Assembly: GCA_017380975.1 (NCBI GenBank)
Contig: JAFOCX010000126.1
Location: forward strand, 1-12,611
Direction of reading: 5' to 3'
DNA from: Lachnospiraceae bacterium
GTDB taxonomy: Bacteria > Bacillota > Clostridia > Lachnospirales > Lachnospiraceae
DNA: 12,611 nucleotides
The notes under the pieces are model-generated. The model was not told the DNA's origin. It worked only from the letters and a program-made list of their open reading frames with translations, and ran no database searches. The translations under genes and the position numbers were made by a program. Numbering within the stretch: position 1 is the stretch's first letter; every line of letters starts with the position of its first letter. This document shows positions 1-7,456 of this stretch, one piece after another.

Positions 1-1
1 A

Positions 2-568
2 GTAGAAGGTAAGATCGACGCAGCAAAAGAGGAAGTGACCGACTATCAGAAGGACCTGAAGAAGCAGGAAAATTCCATCAAAGCTATCGAAGCAGAGATC
101 AAACGTCAGGAAGAAGCTGCAAAGAAGAAGGCGGAGGCTTCTGGACAGACGTATAAAACACAGAGTATCGGAGATATTAAATTTATCTGGCCGTGTCCGT
201 CCAGCGGAAGGATCACATCGAAATTCGGAGCCAGAACATCTCCAACCAAAGGAGCGTCATCCAATCACCAGGGAATTGATATTGGTGCTCCGACCGGAAA
301 TAACATTGTGGCAGCGGCAGGAGGAACGGTTGTGGTTTCTACCTACAGTTATTCTGCCGGAAACTATGTGATGCTCAATCATGGAGGCGGTGTTTATACG
401 GTCTACATGCATGCTTCCAAACTGCTTTGTAAGGTGGGAGATACCGTAAAACAGGGCCAGGTGATCGCAAAAGTCGGTTCTACCGGTTATTCGACAGGAC
501 CGCATTTACATTTTGGTATTCGCGTGAACGGTACATATGTGAATCCAAGTAAGTATGTGAGTCCGTAA
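2..568 (+). CDS. M23 family (LytM/EnvC-type) metallopeptidase, C-terminal part
   Basis: This is the 3' end of a gene that begins before the window; the reading frame is open from base 2, so the GTG at 35 is probably internal. The first ~45 residues are Lys/Glu/Gln-rich and look like the end of a coiled coil. A short linker leads into a complete M23 zinc-endopeptidase domain. The zinc ligands are seen as His and Asp in NHQGIDIG (bases ~263-286) and the last His of GPHLHFG (~497-517). The two further catalytic histidines are in YMHAS (~407-421) and the first His of HLH. The family cleaves peptide cross-links in peptidoglycan outside the membrane. Coiled coil plus LytM domain is the EnvC-like plan, often encoded beside ftsE/ftsX and a ctp protease in Clostridia; that neighbourhood is inferred, because only the protease is visible. 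The stop is TAA at 566-568. Confidence 0.93.
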   Translation, partial: VEGKIDAAKEEVTDYQKDLKKQENSIKAIEAEIKRQEEAAKKKAEASGQTYKTQSIGDIKFIWPCPSSGRITSKFGARTSPTKGASSNHQGIDIGAPTGNNIVAAAGGTVVVSTYSYSAGNYVMLNHGGGVYTVYMHASKLLCKVGDTVKQGQVIAKVGSTGYSTGPHLHFGIRVNGTYVNPSKYVSP

Positions 569-603
569 CGACAGCGTGGATTGACAGGACAGGAGATGGG
601 ACG

Positions 604-1959
604 TTGGAAGAAAGAGAAAATAAAAATAAATTTTGGCAAGGTGTGCTGACGGGGGCGCTGGTCACTGCGTTTTGTGCGATGGCAGTTGTTGGAATTGCTT
701 CCGGGATCTGGCTGGTGGCGCGCGGCACGAAAAGCAATGAAATTAAGACGGAGACCGTAACGGAAGCGAAAGCGCCGGAGCCTGTGATCAGCGAGAAAGA
801 GCAAAGATTGTACGAAATGGGTTATAAGCTTGACTATATCGAAAAACTGATCGATACGTACTTCTTGTTTGACGAGGAGACAGAGAAAGAAGATCCGATC
901 GACTGGATGTACATCGGATATGTGGCTTCTCTTCGCGATCCGTATTCTTCCTATTACTCGGAAGAAGAGTATCAGAGCCTCATAGAGAGCACAGAAGGCG
1001 AGTATTGCGGCATTGGTGTTATGGTCAGTCAAAATGTCTATACGGGCATTGTGACCGTTGTTAAGGTCTTCAAGGACGCTCCTGCGGATATTGCGGGAAT
1101 GCTTCCGGGTGATATTATTACAGCGGTAGAAGGAATGGATATTTCCGGTATGGATCTGAGTCTTGTGGTCAGTGATCATATCAAGGGCGAAGAAGGAACG
1201 GAAGTTTCCCTGACAGTATACCGCGAATCCATTGATGATTATGTGGACCTGACGATGACACGTCAGATTGTACAGAATCCGACCGTGGAATACGAGATGC
1301 TGGAAGAGAAAATCGGATACGTTGCATTGTCTTCTTTTGAAGATGTATCAACATCCCAGTTTATCGGCGCAGTCGATGCGTTAGAGGAGCAGGGAATGCA
1401 GGGACTGATCGTAGATCTTCGTAATAACGGAGGCGGCGTTGTGAGTGCAGCTGAGGGTATTGCAGACTATCTGACTCCGGATGGAAAGGATATCGTAAGC
1501 TTCAAGGGCAAAGGCGTGGAAGACAGCACATACGTATCAAAGGACGGTCATCAGATGGATATTCCGATGGTTGTGCTTGTTAATCGTGAAAGCGCAAGTG
1601 CATCGGAGGTTCTGACGGGTGCACTGAAGGATCATGAGCTGGCAACAGTGGTAGGAACCAAGACATTCGGAAAAGGCATTGCCCAGGGAATCTTTCCTCT
1701 TCCGGATGGAAGTGCTCTGAAACTGACAACTGCGTACTATTATGTGCCGTCAGGAGAATGCATTCATAAAGAAGGTATTGAACCGGATGTGTATGTGGAA
1801 CTGGATGAAGATCTGCAGACACTGGTAGAAATTCCGAAAGAAGATGACAATCAGATCCACGCAGCTATCGATGTTCTTTTGGAAGGTGAAGAAGCGGTAA
1901 AGGAAAAACTGGAAGCAGAAGCGAAGGTAAAAGAGCAGGAAACAGCGGCGGCTGATTAA
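604..1959 (+). CDS. ctpA: S41 family C-terminal processing (tail-specific) protease
   Basis: This 451-residue serine protease is of the CtpA/CtpB/Prc family, anchored in the membrane with its catalytic part outside. The start is TTG at 604, eight bases after AGGAG (591-595); no in-frame ATG lies nearby. Residues ~10-38 form one hydrophobic segment (uncleaved signal anchor). A PDZ domain covers about 135-215, with the carboxylate-binding CGIGV loop at 135-139. The S41 core follows, with DLRNNGGG at 271-278. By spacing to the E. coli Prc and Bacillus CtpB motifs, the Ser-Lys-Gln triad is S332 (in SASASE), K357 (in TFGKG) and Q361. The C-terminus is acidic and coiled-coil-like. It starts 35 bases after the M23 gene and is probably co-transcribed with it, which suggests a role in envelope or division-protein maturation. 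The natural substrate cannot be read from the sequence. Confidence 0.93.
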   Translation: MEERENKNKFWQGVLTGALVTAFCAMAVVGIASGIWLVARGTKSNEIKTETVTEAKAPEPVISEKEQRLYEMGYKLDYIEKLIDTYFLFDEETEKEDPIDWMYIGYVASLRDPYSSYYSEEEYQSLIESTEGEYCGIGVMVSQNVYTGIVTVVKVFKDAPADIAGMLPGDIITAVEGMDISGMDLSLVVSDHIKGEEGTEVSLTVYRESIDDYVDLTMTRQIVQNPTVEYEMLEEKIGYVALSSFEDVSTSQFIGAVDALEEQGMQGLIVDLRNNGGGVVSAAEGIADYLTPDGKDIVSFKGKGVEDSTYVSKDGHQMDIPMVVLVNRESASASEVLTGALKDHELATVVGTKTFGKGIAQGIFPLPDGSALKLTTAYYYVPSGECIHKEGIEPDVYVELDEDLQTLVEIPKEDDNQIHAAIDVLLEGEEAVKEKLEAEAKVKEQETAAAD

Positions 1960-1970
1960 AGAGTATTAAT

Positions 1971-2062
1971 TATAGAAGAAACACGTGTAGAACAGCAGTA
2001 AGTGATGCGAATAGACGTATTTAACGGTCAAAATGTTGAAGAAAACGCGTGTTTCTTCTATA
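1971..2062 (+). repeat. Long inverted repeat downstream of the S41 protease gene
   Basis: A perfect 15-bp inverted repeat (1971-1985 with 2048-2062) extends inward by three more pairs, one of them G-U, giving an 18-bp helix around a loop of about 56 nt. The right arm can instead form a local hairpin: GAAGAAA (2038-2044) with TTTCTTC (2052-2058). The left arm and the segment at 2038-2052 are also imperfect direct repeats of each other. It lies just after the protease stop codon. It could terminate or stabilise the upstream mRNA, but there is no clean T-tract, so a classical intrinsic terminator is not well supported. Confidence 0.6.
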
Positions 2063-2128
2063 TAAAAGGAAGATATCCACAAAGCAAATTGTACGGATAA
2101 AAAAACAGAAAAAATAAAGAAAAAACGC

Positions 2129-2157
2129 TTGCAATTTTTTAAATGATATGATATCTT
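2129..2157 (+). promoter_or_regulatory. Probable sigma-A-type promoter of the S10 operon
   Basis: TTGCAA (2129-2134; five of six bases match TTGACA) is followed after 17 bases by TATCTT (2152-2157; four of six match TATAAT). The -10 box is preceded by TG at 2149-2150, an extended -10. An overlapping TGaTATGAT (2144-2152) is a better -10 by itself but sits only 12 bases from TTGCAA. A strongly A-rich tract at about 2098-2126 immediately upstream resembles an UP element, common at ribosomal promoters. Transcription would start near 2163-2165. The same TTGCAA -35 box recurs in the promoter before rplF. Confidence 0.65.
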
Positions 2158-2163
2158 TATGGA

Positions 2164-2417
2164 GCTGTGGCATGATAGCTGTGAAGCGTGAGGTTGCCGC
2201 CGAGAAATTCGGTGGGTTTTCCGTGGAGCGAATGTCAATTTATAAAAATGGCGACAAGTCACTGTACCAAGTTAACAGTTGCTCAGGGTAAGGGGCAATA
2301 ACAACGCGTGAAAGTTCCGCGGTTCACTATGTGAGTCTGGAAGATACACGCGAGACCGTGTACAGTCACCCACTTGTCGTACTTCGTTAAAAGTGCGAAA
2401 AGGAGGCGACTTTTTTT
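2164..2417 (+). promoter_or_regulatory. Structured 5' leader of the S10 operon, candidate autoregulatory RNA
   Basis: About 250 nt without an ORF separate the predicted start site from rpsJ. Visible helices are: 2197-2203 with 2209-2215; a long-range helix of 2252-2259 with 2372-2379 continuing as 2261-2267 with 2360-2366; and inside it 2278-2284 with 2293-2299, 2308-2312 with 2323-2327, and CACG/CGTG at 2347-2350 and 2357-2360. Downstream, 2378-2384 pairs with 2391-2397. A further hairpin (AAAAGT at 2389-2394 with ACTTTT at 2409-2414, plus CG/CG) would place the AGGAGG of rpsJ in its loop. Several of these exclude each other. In E. coli, L4 represses this operon through its leader; whether L4 or another ligand acts here is not shown. 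Confidence 0.6.
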
Positions 2418-2735
2418 ATGGCAAGTCAGGTTATGAGAATCACATTAAAAGCATACGACCACAAATTAGTTGATCAGAGTGCTGCAAAGATCATCGAGAC
2501 AGTAAAGAAAACAGGATCTCAGGTGAGCGGACCGGTACCGCTTCCGACTAAGAAAGAGGTTGTAACAATCTTAAGAGCTGTTCACAAGTACAAAGATTCC
2601 AGAGAACAGTTCGAGCAGAGAACTCATAAGAGACTCATCGATATCACAAGCCCGAGCCAGAAGACAGTAGATGCACTGTCCAGACTCGAAATGCCGGCTG
2701 GTGTTCATATCGACATCAAGATGAAGAACAAATAA
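2418..2735 (+). CDS. rpsJ: 30S ribosomal protein S10
   Basis: This small-subunit head protein (105 residues, within the family's usual 100-105) also acts as NusE in antitermination complexes in bacteria where that has been studied. It shows the S10 signature [10 protein letters not shown] (36-45), followed by the conserved basic stretch [17 protein letters not shown] (59-75), and ends with [11 protein letters not shown] at 2418 follows AGGAGG (2401-2406) with an 11-base spacer made largely of seven Ts, somewhat longer and more T-rich than the other spacers in this operon. It is the first gene of the operon, so its leader probably sets expression of the genes behind it. Confidence 0.98.
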   Translation: MASQVMRITLKAYDHKLVDQSAAKIIETVKKTGSQVSGPVPLPTKKEVVTILRAVHKYKDSREQFEQRTHKRLIDITSPSQKTVDALSRLEMPAGVHIDIKMKNK

Positions 2736-2928
2736 TTCTTCAAAACAAATTTTTAAAAGGTAAAATCCTGAATGGTTCTGATATAAAAGCAACACTTTCC
2801 TGAATGGGAATCAACATCGTCGCAATATGCGATGTCATAGTGTTCCACCTATGTTGGGCTGCTCTAGGATGAACGTACAGCAAAGCTGATTACGTTCCGC
2901 TGTAGATTAGTAACAGGAGGTAAAAACA
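2736..2928 (+). other. Long structured spacer between rpsJ and rplC
   Basis: This spacer is 193 nt and has no ORF. AACACT (2791-2796) pairs with AGTGTT (2839-2844) and encloses two hairpins, TTCC/GGAA (2797-2800 with 2807-2810) and ACATCG/CGATGT (2814-2819 with 2830-2835), giving a three-way-junction-like fold. Further on, GAACGTA (2871-2877) pairs perfectly with TACGTTC (2891-2897), and CAGC/GCTG (2878-2881 with 2885-2888) extends it to 11 bp with a 2-nt bulge. A 10-base direct repeat TCCTGAATGG occurs at 2766-2775 and 2798-2807. The rplC ribosome binding site AGGAGG is at 2915-2920. Candidate roles are a regulatory RNA, a processing site or a stabiliser. Confidence 0.55.
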
Positions 2929-3564
2929 ATGAAGAAAGCGATCTTAGCTACAAAAGTCGGAATGACACAGATCTTCAATGCAGAAGGCGTACTTGTTCCG
3001 GTAACAGTTCTTCAGGCTGGCCCGTGTGTAGTTACACAGGTTAAGACAGAAGAAAACGACGGCTACAAAGCCGTACAGGTAGGTTTTGTTGACAAGAGAG
3101 AGAAACTCGTTAACAAACCGGTTAAAGGCCATTTTGATAAGGCTGGCGTATCCTACAAGAGATACGTAAGAGAATTCAGATTTGAAAATGCTGAAGAGTA
3201 CAACGTAAAAGATGAAATCAAAGCTGACATCTTCGCTGAAGGCGACAAAGTAGATGCAACAGCAATCTCCAAAGGTAAAGGTTTCCAGGGTGCTATTAAG
3301 AGATATGGTCAGCACAGAGGACCGATGGCTCATGGTTCCAAGTTCCATCGTCATCAGGGTTCCAACGGTTCTGCAACAACTCCGGGCCGCGTATTCAAAG
3401 GTAAGGGTATGCCGGGTCACATGGGAGCAAAGAAAGTTACTACTCAGAACCTTGAAGTAGTAAGAATCGATGCAGAGAACAATCTGATCCTGATCAAGGG
3501 CGCAGTTCCGGGCCCGAAGAAGTGCTTAGTAACACTGAAAGAAACAGTAAAAGCTGGTAAATAA
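2929..3564 (+). CDS. rplC: 50S ribosomal protein L3
   Basis: This large-subunit protein (211 residues) binds 23S rRNA near the peptidyl-transferase centre and is one of the early assembly proteins. It starts with the conserved [15 protein letters not shown]. The extended internal loop that reaches towards the catalytic centre is visible at about 119-168, with [19 protein letters not shown] (127-145) and [10 protein letters not shown] (157-166). The C-terminal GAVPGPK motif is present. AGGAGG at 2915-2920 is eight bases before the ATG. It follows a structured 193-nt spacer, so its translation is probably initiated separately from rpsJ. Confidence 0.98.
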   Translation: MKKAILATKVGMTQIFNAEGVLVPVTVLQAGPCVVTQVKTEENDGYKAVQVGFVDKREKLVNKPVKGHFDKAGVSYKRYVREFRFENAEEYNVKDEIKADIFAEGDKVDATAISKGKGFQGAIKRYGQHRGPMAHGSKFHRHQGSNGSATTPGRVFKGKGMPGHMGAKKVTTQNLEVVRIDAENNLILIKGAVPGPKKCLVTLKETVKAGK

Positions 3565-3592
3565 GCTTTTATAAGAAAGGAGGAAACTAGAA

Positions 3593-4213
3593 ATGGCAAA
3601 CGTAACCGTATTTAATATGGAAGGTATCGAAGTTGGCACAATGGAATTAAACGATGCTGTATTCGGTGTTGAAGTAAACGAGCACCTTTTACACCTCGCA
3701 GTTGTAGCACAGCTTGCAAATAAACGTCAGGGAACACAGAAAGCAAAAACACGCTCTGAAGTTTCCGGTGGTGGTAGAAAACCGTGGAGACAGAAAGGAA
3801 CAGGTCACGCTAGACAGGGTTCCACAAGAGCTCCGCAGTGGACAGGCGGCGGCGTAGTATTCGCTCCGACACCGAGAGATTACACAATCCGTCTTAACAA
3901 GAAAGAGAAGAGAGCAGCTCTTAAATCCGCTTTAACAAGCAGAGTACAGAACGGTCAGTTCGTAGTAGTTGACGAGCTTAAGTTCGAAGAGATCAAGACA
4001 AAGAACTTCAAGGCTGTTATGAACAACCTTAAAGTTTCCAAGGCTCTTGTAGTTCTTAACGAGAATGACCAGAACACAGTTCTTTCCGCAAGAAACATTC
4101 CGGAAGTTAAGACAGCACTTGTAAACACAATCAATGTTTACGACATTCTGAAATATAACACAGTAGTAGCTACTAAAGCTGCTGTAGCATCTATCGAGGA
4201 GGTATACGCATAA
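3593..4213 (+). CDS. rplD: 50S ribosomal protein L4
   Basis: L4 (206 residues) helps form the constriction of the peptide exit tunnel through a long basic loop. That loop is clear here at about 42-97, with [16 protein letters not shown] at 61-76. In E. coli, L4 also represses the S10 operon by binding its leader and modulating both transcription and translation, which makes it the first candidate regulator for the leader before rpsJ; that link is inference. The ATG follows AAAGGAGG (3576-3583). The TAA stop shares its final A with the ATG of rplW, so the two genes are probably translationally coupled. Confidence 0.98.
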   Translation: MANVTVFNMEGIEVGTMELNDAVFGVEVNEHLLHLAVVAQLANKRQGTQKAKTRSEVSGGGRKPWRQKGTGHARQGSTRAPQWTGGGVVFAPTPRDYTIRLNKKEKRAALKSALTSRVQNGQFVVVDELKFEEIKTKNFKAVMNNLKVSKALVVLNENDQNTVLSARNIPEVKTALVNTINVYDILKYNTVVATKAAVASIEEVYA

Positions 4214-4512
4214 TGGCAAACGTACAGTACTACGACGTAATCCTCAAACCGGTTGTAACAGAGAAGTCCATGAACGCTATGGCTGAGAAGAAGTATACAT
4301 TCTTCGTACATCCGGAAGCAAACAAGACAATGATCAAAGAAGCTGTTGAGAAAATGTTCCCGGGCACAAAAGTTGAGTCCGTTAACACAATGAACAGCGA
4401 TGGCAAGAACAAGAGACGCGGTCTTGTATTTGGTAAGACAGCAAAAACTAAAAAAGCTATCGTTAAGTTAACAGCTGACAGCAAAGACATCGAGATCTTC
4501 CAGGGTCTGTAA
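4213..4512 (+). CDS. rplW: 50S ribosomal protein L23
   Basis: L23 (99 residues) sits at the polypeptide exit of the 50S subunit, where it provides a docking site for trigger factor and the signal recognition particle. The family's N-terminal KPVVTEKS is at 12-19, followed by the alpha/beta fold. The basic extended loop that contacts 23S rRNA lies at about 61-81 (NKRRGLVFG inside). The gene overlaps rplD by one base (TAATG). Its ribosome binding site GAGGAGG (4196-4202) lies inside the rplD coding region, as expected for coupling by re-initiation. Confidence 0.97.
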   Translation: MANVQYYDVILKPVVTEKSMNAMAEKKYTFFVHPEANKTMIKEAVEKMFPGTKVESVNTMNSDGKNKRRGLVFGKTAKTKKAIVKLTADSKDIEIFQGL

Positions 4513-4610
4513 GATTTGCTGGGGAGCCTGAGCTCCCAATGAACCTATGCGACAAGCAAAGTCGCGATAATTAAAATAGAAACGCCAGAAGGCGTTGAAA
4601 GGAGCACAAA
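4513..4610 (+). other. Spacer with three successive hairpins between rplW and rplB
   Basis: Three short perfect inverted repeats follow each other in 98 nt: GGGAGC/GCTCCC (4522-4527 with 4532-4537, loop CTGA), GCGAC/GTCGC (4549-4553 with 4561-4565, 7-nt loop) and AACGCC/GGCGTT (4581-4586 with 4591-4596, loop AGAA). None is followed by a T-tract, so these are not obvious terminators. The last hairpin ends one base before the AAAGGAG of rplB (4598-4604) and could affect ribosome access there. Confidence 0.55.
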
Positions 4611-5444
4611 ATGGGAATTAAAACCTATAACCCATATACACCTTCCAGAAGAAACATGACTGGCTCTGATTTCGCAGAGATCACAAAGTCCACTCCGGAG
4701 AAATCCTTAGTAGTTTCTTTAAAGAAGAACGCTGGCCGTAACAACCAGGGTAAGATCACTGTTAGACACCACGGTGGCGGCAGCAGAAGAAAATACAGAA
4801 TCATCGACTTCAAAAGAAATTCCAAAGATGGAATTCCGGCAACAGTAATCGGTATCGAGTACGATCCGAACAGAAGCGCAAACATCGCTCTTATCTGCTA
4901 TGCAGATGGCGAGAAAGCATACATCCTTGCTCCGCAGGGTCTTACAGATGGTATGAAAGTTATGTCCGGCGAAACAGCTGAGGCAAGAGTAGGTAACTGC
5001 TTACCGTTATCCAAGATCCCGGTAGGTGCACAGGTACACAACATTGAGATGCAGCCAGGTAAAGGTGGTCAGTTAGCACGTTCCGCAGGTAATGCAGCTC
5101 AGTTAATGGCTAAAGAAGGCAAATACGCAACTCTTCGTTTACCGTCTGGTGAAATGAGAATGGTTCCGGTAGCATGCCGCGCAACAATCGGTGTTGTAGG
5201 TAACGCTGACCACAACCTTATCAAAGTTGGTAAAGCTGGTAGAAAACGTCACATGGGTATCCGTCCGACAGTTCGCGGTTCCGTAATGAACCCGAATGAC
5301 CATCCGCATGGTGGTGGTGAAGGTAAGTGTGGTATCGGTCGTCCGGGTCCGAGCACACCGTGGGGCAAGCCGGCTCTTGGTCTTAAGACTAGAAAGAAAA
5401 ACAAACAGTCCAACAAGTTAATCGTAAGAAGAAGAAACGGTTAA
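4611..5444 (+). CDS. rplB: 50S ribosomal protein L2
   Basis: L2 (277 residues) binds domain IV of 23S rRNA and is needed for subunit association and peptidyl-transferase activity. The N-terminal OB-fold part carries [17 protein letters not shown] (47-63). The C-terminal SH3-like part carries the highly conserved DHPHGGGEG (230-238), whose histidine is near the peptidyl-transferase centre. The basic tail (258-277, [12 protein letters not shown]) is intact. Length is normal for the family. ATG at 4611 follows AAAGGAG at 4598-4604. It lies 98 bases after rplW, across a spacer with three hairpins. Confidence 0.98.
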   Translation: MGIKTYNPYTPSRRNMTGSDFAEITKSTPEKSLVVSLKKNAGRNNQGKITVRHHGGGSRRKYRIIDFKRNSKDGIPATVIGIEYDPNRSANIALICYADGEKAYILAPQGLTDGMKVMSGETAEARVGNCLPLSKIPVGAQVHNIEMQPGKGGQLARSAGNAAQLMAKEGKYATLRLPSGEMRMVPVACRATIGVVGNADHNLIKVGKAGRKRHMGIRPTVRGSVMNPNDHPHGGGEGKCGIGRPGPSTPWGKPALGLKTRKKNKQSNKLIVRRRNG

Positions 5445-5466
5445 TTATCAATTAGGAGGTAAAACG

Positions 5467-5748
5467 ATGAGTCGTTCACTTAAAAAAGGCCCATTTGCTG
5501 ATGCTAGCTTACTTAAGAAAGTAGACGCTATGAACGAAGCTGGACAGAAACAGGTTATCAAAACCTGGTCCCGCCGTTCTACAATCTTCCCGCAGATGGT
5601 AGGTCATACAATTGCAGTTCACGACGGCAGAAAGCATGTGCCGGTATATGTAACAGAAGATATGGTAGGCCATAAGCTCGGTGAGTTCGTTGCAACAAGA
5701 ACTTACAGAGGTCATGGTAAAGACGAGAAGAAGTCTGGACGTAGATAA
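5467..5748 (+). CDS. rpsS: 30S ribosomal protein S19
   Basis: S19 (93 residues) lies in the head of the 30S subunit, contacts S13 and approaches the A-site tRNA. The N-terminal SRSLKKGPF (2-10) and the C-terminal half with [23 protein letters not shown] are diagnostic. The ATG follows AGGAGG (5454-5459) by seven bases. The gap after rplB is 22 bases and shows no notable structure. The C-terminus is basic (KKSGRR), as usual. Confidence 0.98.
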   Translation: MSRSLKKGPFADASLLKKVDAMNEAGQKQVIKTWSRRSTIFPQMVGHTIAVHDGRKHVPVYVTEDMVGHKLGEFVATRTYRGHGKDEKKSGRR

Positions 5749-5776
5749 TAAGACGCTTTGAAAGGAGGTTTTCGCA

Positions 5777-6163
5777 ATGGCTAAAGGACATAGAAGTCAG
5801 ATTAAAAGAGAGAGAAATGCTCAGAAGGATACAAGACCGTCTGCAAAGCTGTCTTATGCAAGAGTATCCGTTCAGAAGGCTTGCTTCGTATTAGATGCTA
5901 TTAGAGGCAAAGATGTGCAGACTGCACTTGGTATTGTAACTTACAATCCGAGATATGCTTCTAGCTTAATTGAAAAGTTATTAAAATCTGCTATCGCAAA
6001 CGCAGAAAACAACAACGGTATGAGTGTTGAGAAATTGTACGTAGAGGAATGCTACGCTAACAAGGGACCGACAATGAAGAGAGTTAAACCGAGAGCGCAG
6101 GGTAGAGCTTACAGAATCGAGAAGAGAATGAGCCACATCACAGTAGTGCTTGATGAGAAATAA
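5777..6163 (+). CDS. rplV: 50S ribosomal protein L22
   Basis: L22 (128 residues) contacts all domains of 23S rRNA and lines the exit tunnel with a long beta-hairpin. The hairpin region is visible at 94-111 (ANKGPTMKRVKPRAQGRA); changes in this loop are known to affect macrolide response in other bacteria, and nothing here looks altered. The N-terminus carries a basic extension of about 20 residues before the fold, longer than in E. coli L22 but of a kind seen in Clostridia. AAAGGAGG (5761-5768) is eight bases before the ATG. Confidence 0.97.
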   Translation: MAKGHRSQIKRERNAQKDTRPSAKLSYARVSVQKACFVLDAIRGKDVQTALGIVTYNPRYASSLIEKLLKSAIANAENNNGMSVEKLYVEECYANKGPTMKRVKPRAQGRAYRIEKRMSHITVVLDEK

Positions 6164-6175
6164 TAGGAGGCAAGT

Positions 6176-6829
6176 ATGGGACAGAAAGTTAATCCACACG
6201 GCATGAGAGTCGGCGTTATCAAAGACTGGAATTCCAGATGGTACGCTGAGGCTGATTTTGCTGACAACCTCGTAGAGGACAACAAGATCAGAACATACGT
6301 AAAGAAAAGATTATACAGCGCCGGTGTTTCCAAAATCGAAATCGAGCGCGCTTCTGATAGAGTAAAAGTTATCGTTCACACAGCTAAACCGGGCGTTGTT
6401 ATCGGTAAGGGTGGTGCTGAGATTGAGAAATTAAAAGCAGAAATCCAGAAGATGACAGAGAAAAAGCTCTTTGTTGATATCAAAGAGATCAAGAGACCGG
6501 ATCGTGAGGCTCAGCTTGTAGCAGAGTCCATCGCTCAGCAGCTTGAGAACCGTGTATCTTTCCGTCGTGCTATGAAGTCCACAATGTCCAGATCCATGAA
6601 GGCTGGCGTTATGGGTATCAAGACAGCGGTAAGCGGTCGTCTTGGTGGTGCTGATATCGCTCGTACAGAGTTCTACAGCGAAGGTACTATTCCGCTTCAG
6701 ACATTAAGAGCTGATATTGACTATGGTTTCGCTGAGGCAGATACAACTTACGGCAAACTTGGCGTAAAAGTTTGGATCTACAAAGGCGAGGTTCTTCCGA
6801 CAAGAGGAAACAAGGAGGGCGATAAATAA
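6176..6829 (+). CDS. rpsC: 30S ribosomal protein S3
   Basis: S3 (217 residues) lies at the mRNA entry channel of the 30S subunit and contributes to helicase activity together with S4 and S5. The N-terminus [13 protein letters not shown] is diagnostic. A type II KH domain is present, with its GKGG loop at 77-80. The C-terminal domain is present and of ordinary length. AGGAGG (6165-6170) is five bases before the ATG. The stop codon TAA (6827-6829) shares its last base with the ATG of rplP, indicating translational coupling. Confidence 0.98.
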   Translation: MGQKVNPHGMRVGVIKDWNSRWYAEADFADNLVEDNKIRTYVKKRLYSAGVSKIEIERASDRVKVIVHTAKPGVVIGKGGAEIEKLKAEIQKMTEKKLFVDIKEIKRPDREAQLVAESIAQQLENRVSFRRAMKSTMSRSMKAGVMGIKTAVSGRLGGADIARTEFYSEGTIPLQTLRADIDYGFAEADTTYGKLGVKVWIYKGEVLPTRGNKEGDK

Positions 6830-7266
6830 TGTTAATGCCGAAGAGAGTAAAGCGCCGCAAACAGTTCCGTGGAACTATGGCAGGTAAAGCTTTAAGAGGA
6901 AATAAAATCTCCAACGGTGAGTTCGGTCTTGTAGCAGCTGAGCCGTGTTGGATCAGATCTAACCAGATCGAGGCAGCCCGTGTTGCTATGACTCGTTACA
7001 TCAAACGTGGTGGTAAAGTTTGGATCAAAATCTTCCCGGACAAACCGGTAACAGCTAAACCGGCTGAGACACGTATGGGTTCCGGTAAAGGTGCTCTTGA
7101 GTACTGGGTAGCAGTAGTTAAACCGGGTCGCGTAATGTTCGAGATCGCTGGCGTTCCGGAAGAGACAGCAAGAGAGGCTCTTCGTCTCGCTATGCACAAG
7201 CTGCCGTGTAAGTGTAAAATTGTTTCTAAAGCAGATTTAGAAGGCGGTGATAACAGTGAAAACTAA
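6829..7266 (+). CDS. rplP: 50S ribosomal protein L16
   Basis: L16 (145 residues) organises the A-site tRNA region of the 50S subunit. The start MLMPKRVK matches the family's usual MLxPKR, which supports the ATG that overlaps the rpsC stop. AAGGAGGG at 6812-6819, inside rpsC, gives a good ribosome binding site. R82 in ETRMGSGKG corresponds to the arginine that is hydroxylated in E. coli L16. The 3' end runs over the start of rpmC and contains its ribosome binding site. The C-terminus (EGGDNSEN) is short and acidic. Confidence 0.98.
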   Translation: MLMPKRVKRRKQFRGTMAGKALRGNKISNGEFGLVAAEPCWIRSNQIEAARVAMTRYIKRGGKVWIKIFPDKPVTAKPAETRMGSGKGALEYWVAVVKPGRVMFEIAGVPEETAREALRLAMHKLPCKCKIVSKADLEGGDNSEN

Positions 7267-7456
7267 TAAATACGTAGAAGAATTAAAAGCTAAGACAGCT
7301 GCAGAGTTAAACGATGAATTAGTTGCAGCAAAGAAGGAACTCTTCAACCTGAGATTCCAGAACGCAACCAACCAGTTAGATAACACAAGCAGAATCAAAG
7401 AAGTTCGTAAGAACATTGCTAGAATTCAGACTGTTATCACAGAGAAGGCAAACTAG
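7256..7456 (+). CDS. rpmC: 50S ribosomal protein L29
   Basis: L29 is a two-helix protein near the exit tunnel, next to L23. I choose GTG at 7256, giving 66 residues beginning [10 protein letters not shown]. It sits five bases after AAGGCGGTGA (7241-7250), nearly the full anti-16S complement, and matches the usual L29 length and N-terminus. An in-frame GTG at 7247 would add three residues but lies inside that ribosome binding site. The family signature [11 protein letters not shown] and the second helix [16 protein letters not shown] are clear. It overlaps rplP by 11 bases (20 with the upstream start). Confidence 0.95.
   Translation: MKTNKYVEELKAKTAAELNDELVAAKKELFNLRFQNATNQLDNTSRIKEVRKNIARIQTVITEKAN

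Noticed and set aside
487..1179. Long open frame on the minus strand (230 codons) opposite the S41 protease
   Set aside because: It lies wholly antisense to a well-supported gene, lacks a recognisable domain and has a His/Arg/Ile-rich composition typical of an antisense shadow.
1971..2062. Classical rho-independent terminator
   Set aside because: The loop is very long and no T-run follows the right arm (TATATAAAAGG instead).
1966..2262. Minus-strand open frame of 98 codons across the S10 promoter region
   Set aside because: It covers the inverted repeat, the A-rich tract and the leader. Its protein is low-complexity (Phe/His-rich), has no family resemblance, and is explained by AT-rich non-coding DNA.
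2779..2787. Extended -10-like TGaTATAAA in the rpsJ-rplC spacer as an internal promoter
   Set aside because: No -35-like hexamer lies 16-18 bases upstream (GGTAAA at the expected place). Kept as a possibility only if start-site mapping shows it.
2944..3420. Minus-strand open frame of 158 codons inside rplC
   Set aside because: Complete overlap with L3. The frame is open because of the codon bias of highly expressed genes.
4549..4577. GCGACA-N17-TAAAAT before rplB as a promoter
   Set aside because: The -35 match is weak (4 of 6), and those bases are better explained as one arm of a hairpin.
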